From: CAZAPG01 sp964486935
GTDB taxonomy: Bacteria; Chloroflexota; Anaerolineae; 4572-78; J111
Length of the DNA stretch: 64,000 nt
Direction of reading: 5' to 3'
NCBI GenBank assembly: GCA_964486935.1
Contig: CAZAPG010000005.1
Coordinates: 124,001-188,000, forward strand
A program made the translations under genes and the position numbers. Shown in pieces: positions 58,425-64,000 of the stretch. How positions within the stretch are numbered: position 1 is the stretch's first letter; every line of letters begins with the position of its first letter. Under the pieces are notes generated by a model, which did no database searches, was not told the DNA's origin, and saw only the letters and a list, made by a program, of their open reading frames with translations.

Positions 58425-60284
58425 TTAGTTTGCGGTTTCTATCAGGTTGGCCAGTTGGGCTTTGTATCTGGCCCGCGCCTGCCGGTAGACCGCTTCATCC
58501 AGTTGGCCGGCTTCAAAGGCGTCGTCCAGGCGGGCCAGCAGCAGCAGTAATTTTTGGCGGTGAATAGCCGGGTCTTGTTTTTGTTCGGCCTCGCCTGGCT
58601 GTCCCGTTAATTTTGAGCGAAACCGGGGGTAGGCCAGAGCGGCCAGCGCAATTACAACGCCGCCTATCCCAATCACCAGCCAGCGCAGCATATTCTGGTC
58701 AACCGGCGCGCTGGCCGCCGGCGCAGCCGCAGTTGAGGGCGCGCCTTCGGGGACGGCGTCAAAGGTCAAATTATCCAGCCCGGTTAGCTCAAGGGATAAC
58801 GAGTCGCCGCCGCGCAAGTTTGAAGCGTTGTAGAAGGCAAAAGTTTGCCCCTCAAGCTGGCGGTCTTCCACAAAATTCAGTTGGTTGCTGCGTAACCGAA
58901 CCCCCTGCTCGCGCAGCAGCAGGTTCATCGAGGCCACATCGGCGGGGATGGGCAGCTCAAAGGTGAAGGTGTCGCCCTGAAACGGAATATCGTAAATGGC
59001 GGCAATAAACGCGCCTTCCTGGCCCGGCGTAATGGGCTGCGTGTCGGCATACCCGTTGGCCGTTTGCACAAAGCGGCCATCAAAATTATTTTGAAACGAC
59101 ACGTTGGTGGCGGCCTGGGGCAGCGTAAAGGCAAACGTTTGACCCTCTGCCCCGATGTAGGCTTTATCGCCGCTGTTGGCAATAATGAGAAGCTGCACCA
59201 CATTAACAGCGTTGGGCGAGAAAGAGAGCAGGTAGTTAAGCCGGGTTACGCTGATATTCTCAGCGCTGGTGGTGGTGTCGTACACGTTCAGGTTTAGCGT
59301 GGTTTCATTGCTGCTGGGCACAAACACGCCCGGCTCGCTGGCGTAGGATATCCCTTCATAGTCGCCCTCCACCAAATACATCACCGAATGGTCGGTGGGC
59401 AGGTTGGTAAAGCGATAGTTGCCGCTGCTATCGGCCTGGGCGGTGAGGGTTTCAATTTCGGCGCTGCCTTCAAACACGCGCAGCGTTACGGGTATGTTGC
59501 CCTGGGCCTGGTTGGACGTGCCGTTGATGACCTGTCCAATCAGCACGCCGTTGCGCTGCGGCACGGCAAAAGAAAAGGTGCGAATATAATCGAGCGTTTG
59601 CCACAGTTCTCCATCAGACAGGTTGATATCGGCGTGCTCGGCGCTGGCCGTGTAACCGGCTTGCAGGTCTAGCTGGCTGCGCTGCACCATTGCCTGCAAA
59701 TCGGTAAAATTGTTGATGTTGGCCGGGGCGTTGGCTGCGCTGCCGCTGCCATCCGGGCCGTGGCAACCGGCGCACGATTCAAGATAAATGGCCTCGCCGG
59801 CGGCCAGGTTGGCGGGCGAGGTTCCAAGACTCCACACCTGGGCAGTCAGATTCCAGATTTGGGTGTCGTTAAAGCGATTACCCCAGGGCGGCATCATTCT
59901 ATCCATGCGGCCATTTTTTATCACGTCAAAATTGTCGGCGGGAGAACGCTGACGCGCAAGCTGCGGGTCGGTCAGGTCGGCCGGCGGGTTGCCGAGCGAC
60001 GGCGCAGTGGGGCCATCTCCCCGGCCGGTGGGGCCGTGGCAGGGTAAACAGTTTTCGGGCCACAGCGCCCGCCCGGCCGAGACCGAAGGCTGGGTATCGG
60101 GGGCCTGGGCGTGGAGGGGTTGGGCCGGGAAAAATAGCAGCAATCCCAAAACTGTTACGGCAATGGTGAGCCAGGCCGAGAGCGCGGCGCGTAGCGCGTA
60201 GGGCGTATGTTGACGCGTCACGCAATACGCAATACGCGCCAGGTTAAAATTACTGCTTCGGGGGTTTCTTTTTGCCAATCTCAT
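58425..60284 (-). CDS. Dihaem cytochrome c with membrane anchor
   Basis: 619 residues. N-terminal signal region (about 33-60). Haem motif 1 CLPCH at 79-83, a second CAGCH motif about 90 residues on. MDRMMPPWG holds a likely Met axial ligand. A carboxypeptidase-regulatory-like beta domain, a large exterior part and a C-terminal membrane helix (VIGIGGVVIALAALAY, about 545-562) follow. Transfers electrons at the outer face of the membrane. The ATG overlaps the TGA of the zinc-ribbon gene (ATGA). The N-terminal 30 codons include the heptamer repeat described separately, so the start is less certain. Confidence 0.85.
   Translation of the reverse strand: MRLAKRNPRSSNFNLARIAYCVTRQHTPYALRAALSAWLTIAVTVLGLLLFFPAQPLHAQAPDTQPSVSAGRALWPENCLPCHGPTGRGDGPTAPSLGNPPADLTDPQLARQRSPADNFDVIKNGRMDRMMPPWGNRFNDTQIWNLTAQVWSLGTSPANLAAGEAIYLESCAGCHGPDGSGSAANAPANINNFTDLQAMVQRSQLDLQAGYTASAEHADINLSDGELWQTLDYIRTFSFAVPQRNGVLIGQVINGTSNQAQGNIPVTLRVFEGSAEIETLTAQADSSGNYRFTNLPTDHSVMYLVEGDYEGISYASEPGVFVPSSNETTLNLNVYDTTTSAENISVTRLNYLLSFSPNAVNVVQLLIIANSGDKAYIGAEGQTFAFTLPQAATNVSFQNNFDGRFVQTANGYADTQPITPGQEGAFIAAIYDIPFQGDTFTFELPIPADVASMNLLLREQGVRLRSNQLNFVEDRQLEGQTFAFYNASNLRGGDSLSLELTGLDNLTFDAVPEGAPSTAAAPAASAPVDQNMLRWLVIGIGGVVIALAALAYPRFRSKLTGQPGEAEQKQDPAIHRQKLLLLLARLDDAFEAGQLDEAVYRQARARYKAQLANLIETAN
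60182..60237. repeat. Degenerate 7-bp tandem repeat, 8 units (GCGTAGC type)
   Basis: Plus-strand units of 7: GCGCGGC, GCGTAGC, GCGTAGG, GCGTATG, TTGACGC, GTCACGC, AATACGC, AATACGC. They lie in the coding N-terminus of the dihaem cytochrome gene, ahead of its hydrophobic core. Confidence 0.75.
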
Positions 60285-60928
60285 CTCAGGATATTTTCAA
60301 CGGTGTGGGCTTGGGGCAGGGTTGCGCCGCATTTAACGCAAAAGGCATCGCCGGGGCGAAAGGCGTAGCCGCATTGGGGACAGGCTGCCGCCGCAGGTTC
60401 TGGTTGGGGGGCGGTTACGGGCCGGCCGCAGCGGCTGCAAAAGGCATCGCCGGGGTGCAGGGCTGCGCCGCAATCGGCGCAGGTTAGGCCGGTTGCGGAT
60501 TTGAGCAGTTCGATTTCGGCGTCGATTTCTTTGAGCAACGAGGCGGTTGGCGCTGACCCGCCGTTGCGGGCCTGGGCAATGAGCGCCTCAATCTGGGCGT
60601 CGAGCCTGGAATTTACCGGAGCGGGCGCGGAGGCGTCAGCCTCAAACCGGTCCATTTGCTGCCGAATTTGGGCGGCTTCGAGTTTGGCTTTGGCCAGCAG
60701 GGTTTCGTAGTCGTCGGTAGATACTTTGCCCATTTCGTAATCAAACATCAGGTCTTTTATAGAGGCCAGAACCGCCTGATAACGAAGCTGATATTCCTCA
60801 AATTGCAGGCCGGCGTGGTTTTGTTGAAAAACGGCTTCCGGGCGCGTTTGCTGCCACAGGGGGTAAAGCACCAGCAGCAACGCAGTACCGATTAATAGCA
60901 GAATGGTGACAATAAGTAAAATTTCCAT
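60281..60928 (-). CDS. Membrane-anchored protein with two zinc ribbons, CcmI position
   Basis: 215 residues. One N-terminal membrane helix (about 1-22), then a coiled coil (about 40-100) and two zinc ribbons at the C-terminus: CADCGA..CSRCGR and CPQCGY..CVKCGA, each with two CxxC pairs. In ccm operons a CcmI-like protein stands at this place, binds apocytochrome and helps the haem lyase. Here the size and N-terminal helix fit that position, but the ribbons differ from classic CcmI. Starts 3 bases downstream of the ccmG stop; ends with an ATGA overlap to the cytochrome. Confidence 0.65.
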   Translation of the reverse strand: MEILLIVTILLLIGTALLLVLYPLWQQTRPEAVFQQNHAGLQFEEYQLRYQAVLASIKDLMFDYEMGKVSTDDYETLLAKAKLEAAQIRQQMDRFEADASAPAPVNSRLDAQIEALIAQARNGGSAPTASLLKEIDAEIELLKSATGLTCADCGAALHPGDAFCSRCGRPVTAPQPEPAAAACPQCGYAFRPGDAFCVKCGATLPQAHTVENILR

Positions 60929-60931
60929 TTA

Positions 60932-61516
60932 TCAAGTTCCCTGACGAGGTTGGGCGACCAGGCGGTTGAGCAGCTCATAGAGTTGGGCATGTTCAATGGG
61001 GCCAATTTGCACGTGGGCAATGTTGCCGTCTTTGTCGATAAAGAAAGTTTCGGGGACGCCGGTGATGCCGTAATCTTGCGAAATTCTGGTGCCGATGTCT
61101 GGGCCGGAAGGGTAGGTAATGCCATATTTTTGCATGTATTTGAGGGCCTCTTTTTCGGTGTCCAGGTAATCGACGCCAATAAAAATAACGTCGTGTTCTT
61201 TGTAATCTTGCCAGGCTTGTTCCAGCAGGGCAGCTTCTTTATAACATTCTACGCACCAACTGGCCCAAAAGTTGATGACCACTACCTGCCCGCGTAAATC
61301 AGACAGGGTTAGCTCATCCTGCTCAAACTGGTCAAACAGGGGCAGGGTAAATTCCGGCGCTTTGCGGCCAGACAACTCGGTAGACTCTACCGACACCATA
61401 TTGATGGCAATGACCGCTACCCAGCCAATTAAAAAAACTGCGCCGGTAATTAGCAACACCTTTTTACCCGCCGATGATTGTTTTTGTTGAGGAATAGCCT
61501 GTTCCATTCTGTCCAT
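60932..61516 (-). CDS. Thioredoxin-like protein CcmG/ResA
   Basis: 194 residues. A signal anchor (about 19-38, VLLITGAVFLIGWVAVIAIN) precedes a thioredoxin fold with the redox pair CVEC in WASWCVECYKEA and the cis-Pro loop GITGVPETFF. Keeps apocytochrome cysteines reduced in the periplasmic or extracellular space. Lies between ccmH and the zinc-ribbon gene. Confidence 0.9.
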   Translation of the reverse strand: MDRMEQAIPQQKQSSAGKKVLLITGAVFLIGWVAVIAINMVSVESTELSGRKAPEFTLPLFDQFEQDELTLSDLRGQVVVINFWASWCVECYKEAALLEQAWQDYKEHDVIFIGVDYLDTEKEALKYMQKYGITYPSGPDIGTRISQDYGITGVPETFFIDKDGNIAHVQIGPIEHAQLYELLNRLVAQPRQGT

Positions 61517-61534
61517 CCTTAAAGAATAATCAAA

Positions 61535-62032
61535 TTAATCAGCTAAATCTTTTTCAACCTGGCTCAGGTAGTCGTCAACTTTTTGGCCAGAGGTGGGCGT
61601 GGCCGGCGCTCCGGCGGCCTCTACGGCCGGTTGATTTTTGTTCCAGCGGCGCAGTACGTATACCAGCCAGCCGCCGCCAACCAGAATGGCCGCCACCGGC
61701 AACACCCACAGCAACAGGGTTGAGCCTTGTTTGGGCGGTTCCAGCAAAACCTGATTGCCGTACTGGGTGGCAAAGTAATCCAGCACTTCCTGCTCGCTGT
61801 ACCCCTGCTCTAGCAGGTCGGCAATTTGGTCTCGCCACTGCTGGCAGGTTTGGGTGCGACAATCGGCCAGGTTGATGCCCACACAGGTGGGACAGTTCAT
61901 CTGTTTGGCAACTTCGTTAATGCGGTCGTAATCGGGTTCCTGAGCCAAAACGATGGCCGGTAGCAGGAAGCCGGCAGCAAGTAGCAGGTAGCAGGTGGCA
62001 AGCAGCAGGTTGATAAATTTTTTTTGCTTCAT
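61535..62032 (-). CDS. ccmH: Cytochrome c maturation protein CcmH
   Basis: 165 residues. Signal peptide (about 1-30), then the CcmH/CycL redox motif as CPTCVG, followed by LADCRTQTCQQWRDQIADLL and a C-terminal membrane helix (about 105-125). Reduces disulfides in apocytochrome together with CcmG. The N-terminal hydrophobic segment (LLLATCYLLLAAGFLL) is encoded by the heptamer repeat. Operon with ccmF before and ccmG behind it. Confidence 0.9.
   Translation of the reverse strand: MKQKKFINLLLATCYLLLAAGFLLPAIVLAQEPDYDRINEVAKQMNCPTCVGINLADCRTQTCQQWRDQIADLLEQGYSEQEVLDYFATQYGNQVLLEPPKQGSTLLLWVLPVAAILVGGGWLVYVLRRWNKNQPAVEAAGAPATPTSGQKVDDYLSQVEKDLAD
61962..62010. repeat. Degenerate 7-bp tandem repeat, 7 units (AGCAGGT type)
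   Basis: Plus-strand units: AGCAGGA, AGCCGGC, AGCAAGT, AGCAGGT, AGCAGGT, GGCAAGC, AGCAGGT. They encode the hydrophobic core of the CcmH signal peptide on the minus strand. Confidence 0.8.
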
Positions 62033-62073
62033 TTGTTATAATCCGTATCGTTTGCCCGGCGGTTGATAATTTA

Positions 62074-64000
62074 TTATTTGGCCGGGGCGGTAACGCCCGA
62101 AACTTTTGATTCTGCCACAATTTGACGGGCGCTTTCTTGCCGGCCGGGCCAGGCCGATACCAGCGTGCCCAAAATAAATACGGCGCCGCCTATCCAGAGC
62201 CAGTTGACCAGGGGATTGATGTAGGCTTTAAAGGTTGCTGTTTGGCCTGTCCCCTCCCAACCGGCCAGAATAACGTACAGGTCGTCGGCCAGGGTGCTGC
62301 GCTTATCGGGGATGGTCATGGGCTGCTGCTGGATTACAAAAAATTCGCGCACGGGGATGAGTTGTCCCACCGGGTTGCCGTTGTAGCTCACATCCAGCAC
62401 GGCTTCGGTGATGAGCCGGTCATCGGGGCTATCCCCTTCGCGCAGGCCGCGATAGGTCAATTCATAGGTGCCGATGAACTCGCTGTTTACTGACATGCTC
62501 TCGCCGATGGACAGATTGCGTTGGGTGTCTACCTGATAGAAGCGGCTGCCGACCACGCCAATGGCTACCAATATGACACCCAGATGAACCATATACCCTC
62601 CGTAGCGGCGGCGATTACGGCCAATCAGCTTCCACAGCGCCAGGGGGTAACTTTCGCCCTTGCTGCGATGGCGGGCGCTGGCGCCGCGCCAATATTCAAT
62701 AAGGGTGGCAGCCAGGGTAAAGGCGCACAGGCCAAAGCCCAGTACTGCCCCAAAAATTGTTACGCCGCCCCAAATGTACAGCGCCGCCATGGTGACAATC
62801 CCCACCGCCGCCGGCCACAGCAGCGAGTCGCCCACCTTTTTCAGGCTGGCCCGGCGCCAGGGAATGAGCGGGGCCACGCCCATCAGCAAAACCACAACAG
62901 CCCACAGAGGCGCGGTGGTTTGTTCAAAAAAAGGCGGGCCGACCACAATCTTCTCGCCGGTAACGGCTTCGGAAAAGAGGGGAAAGTGCGTTCCCCACCA
63001 GACAATTACGGCCAGGCCAATAAAAATCAGGTTGTTTAGCAAAAACATCGACTCGCGGGAGAGCAGGGAGTCCAGTTCATTGTCGGATTTCAAGTCGTCC
63101 CAGCGAGAAACGAACAGGTAGAGAGAAAAGCCGAACATCAGCGCGATAAAGCCCAAAAACAGCGGGCCGATGGCGCTTTGAGCAAAGGTATGCACCGAGG
63201 CAATCAGGCCGGAGCGGGTCAAAAATGTGCCGTTCAGCATCAAAGAGTAGGTTAAAATAATCAGGGCCATGTTCCAGCGTTTGAGCATCCCGCGCCCCTC
63301 TTGCATCATCACCGAATGGAGAAAGGGGGTGGCCACCAGCCAGGGAATGAGCGAGGCGTTTTCCACGGGGTCCCAGCCCCAGTAGCCGCCCCAGCCCAGC
63401 ACGTCGTAAGCCCACCAGCCGCCCAGCACCAGCCCTAGGCTTAAAAAGAGCCAGGCGGTCAGCGTCCAGCGGCGGGTGGTGCGAATCCACAAATCGCCGG
63501 TTTGGCGGGTGATGAGCGCGGCAATGGCAAAGGCATAGGGAACTACAAAGGCTACAAAGCCAATGTACAGCATGGGCGGGTGAATAATCATGCCAAAGTG
63601 TCGCAGCAGCGGGTTCAGGCCGACGCCGTCGGGGGGGAAAATTGGCAGCTGCTCAAAGGGGTTGGCGACAAACACCACCAGCCCGATGAAAAAGGCCAGC
63701 GTCACCTGAATTACGGCGATGACGTAAGGCATCATGGCGCGCATGGAGTCCCATTTTTTATACAGCGCCAGCGCGCCAAAAATAGACATCAGCCAGCTCC
63801 AGAACAGCAGTGAGCCATCTTGCGACCCCCACAGGGCCGTAATTCGAAAAAAGAGGGGCGCGGCGCGGTTGCTGGTATCAAACACGTATTTGGTTTGATA
63901 ATGTTCGGTCAGTAGCAAATATTCCAGAATAATGACAGCCAGGGTAATGAAAGCGGTTACGCCATAGGCCGCATTGCGGGCGCTGATGACCAGTTCCGGC
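62074..64000 (-). CDS. ccmF: Cytochrome c heme lyase CcmF (5' end beyond window)
   Basis: At least 642 residues are visible; the start lies outside the right edge, where the frame stays open. Polytopic membrane protein with the WWD haem-handling motif GGYWGWDPVENASL and further conserved helices (FLTRSGLIASVHTF). Joins haem to apocytochrome together with CcmH and the CcmI-position protein. First visible gene of the ccm operon. Any ccmC, ccmB or ccmE would lie upstream of it or elsewhere in the genome. Confidence 0.93.
   Translation of the reverse strand, partial: PELVISARNAAYGVTAFITLAVIILEYLLLTEHYQTKYVFDTSNRAAPLFFRITALWGSQDGSLLFWSWLMSIFGALALYKKWDSMRAMMPYVIAVIQVTLAFFIGLVVFVANPFEQLPIFPPDGVGLNPLLRHFGMIIHPPMLYIGFVAFVVPYAFAIAALITRQTGDLWIRTTRRWTLTAWLFLSLGLVLGGWWAYDVLGWGGYWGWDPVENASLIPWLVATPFLHSVMMQEGRGMLKRWNMALIILTYSLMLNGTFLTRSGLIASVHTFAQSAIGPLFLGFIALMFGFSLYLFVSRWDDLKSDNELDSLLSRESMFLLNNLIFIGLAVIVWWGTHFPLFSEAVTGEKIVVGPPFFEQTTAPLWAVVVLLMGVAPLIPWRRASLKKVGDSLLWPAAVGIVTMAALYIWGGVTIFGAVLGFGLCAFTLAATLIEYWRGASARHRSKGESYPLALWKLIGRNRRRYGGYMVHLGVILVAIGVVGSRFYQVDTQRNLSIGESMSVNSEFIGTYELTYRGLREGDSPDDRLITEAVLDVSYNGNPVGQLIPVREFFVIQQQPMTIPDKRSTLADDLYVILAGWEGTGQTATFKAYINPLVNWLWIGGAVFILGTLVSAWPGRQESARQIVAESKVSGVTAPAK

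Noticed and set aside
1..64000. tRNA or rRNA genes, CRISPR arrays, transposases, phage genes
   Set aside because: No cloverleaf-like segments with TTCGAATCC-type loops, no regular spacer arrays and no integrase or transposase motifs were recognised while reading both strands.

Overview
The window most likely comes from a Chloroflexota bacterium (Anaerolineae-like, probably uncultured). This is inferred from gene content, since no rRNA or tRNA gene is present. The pointers are Thr-Pro-rich linkers in several exported proteins, a BMP lipoprotein with a long heptad linker, an HspR-controlled DnaJ, a BTAD regulator, an NDP-forming acyl-CoA synthetase beside a BioD/DRTGG protein, and many soluble REC-histidine kinases. 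Coding density is high, with short operons on both strands. I saw no phage, insertion sequence, integrase or CRISPR array.

Layout. 1-5.2 kb: a truncated Pro/Thr-rich surface protein, then minus-strand signalling genes (NYN nuclease, three histidine kinases, a VOC protein). 5.5-11.7 kb, plus strand: a small exported peptide, minD-minE, a dnaJ/cbpA-hspR-murJ operon, a sortase and a small membrane protein. 11.6-18.8 kb, minus strand: NUDIX hydrolase, family-5 solute-binding lipoprotein, a zinc-ribbon/DUF2207 membrane pair, an AhpD-like protein, an enoyl-CoA hydratase and a BTAD regulator. 19.1-22.3 kb: NDP-forming acyl-CoA synthetase plus BioD/DRTGG protein. 22.5-30.6 kb: an eight-gene accessory cluster with a sulfotransferase, an SsuABC-like ABC importer, a stand-alone adenylation-carrier protein, a glycosyltransferase-like protein, a FemAB/GNAT acyltransferase and a NeuD/PglD-type acetyltransferase. 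This is the best candidate for an undescribed biosynthetic system. 30.8-35.3 kb: a 1481-residue receptor kinase with two FGE-fold domains and three LamG-like repeats. 35.3-45.7 kb: PPK2, a vitamin K-dependent gamma-carboxylase homologue, an AAA+ ATPase, YihY, DUF2071, a glucosidase-like protein, a triple-PA14 surface protein and a DnaJ-TPR protein. 45.8-51.1 kb: a BMP-type nucleoside ABC importer operon ending in a yeast-type cytosine deaminase. 51.3-57.6 kb: thiolase-like protein, cyclase, REC-GAF kinase, VanW protein and a small zinc-finger protein. 57.7-64 kb: a cytochrome c maturation operon (ccmF, ccmH, ccmG, zinc-ribbon protein, dihaem cytochrome, ccmA), with ccmF cut by the right edge.

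Functional links. Nucleobase import and deamination share one operon. Haem export, apocytochrome handling and a cytochrome substrate share another. The 22.5-30.6 kb cluster has what is needed to activate a small acid on a carrier protein, transfer it to an acceptor, and glycosylate, acetylate and sulfate the product. Two enzymes have lost their textbook catalytic residue: the histidine kinase at 53.5 kb has Lys for the phospho-His, and the thiolase at 51.3 kb has Thr for the nucleophilic Cys.

At the DNA level there are degenerate 7-bp tandem repeats at four loci, two of them inside N-terminal coding regions. A palindromic intergenic repeat occurs at two loci. Several good -35/-10 promoters and five intrinsic terminators are listed. 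Function calls rest on motifs read by eye.
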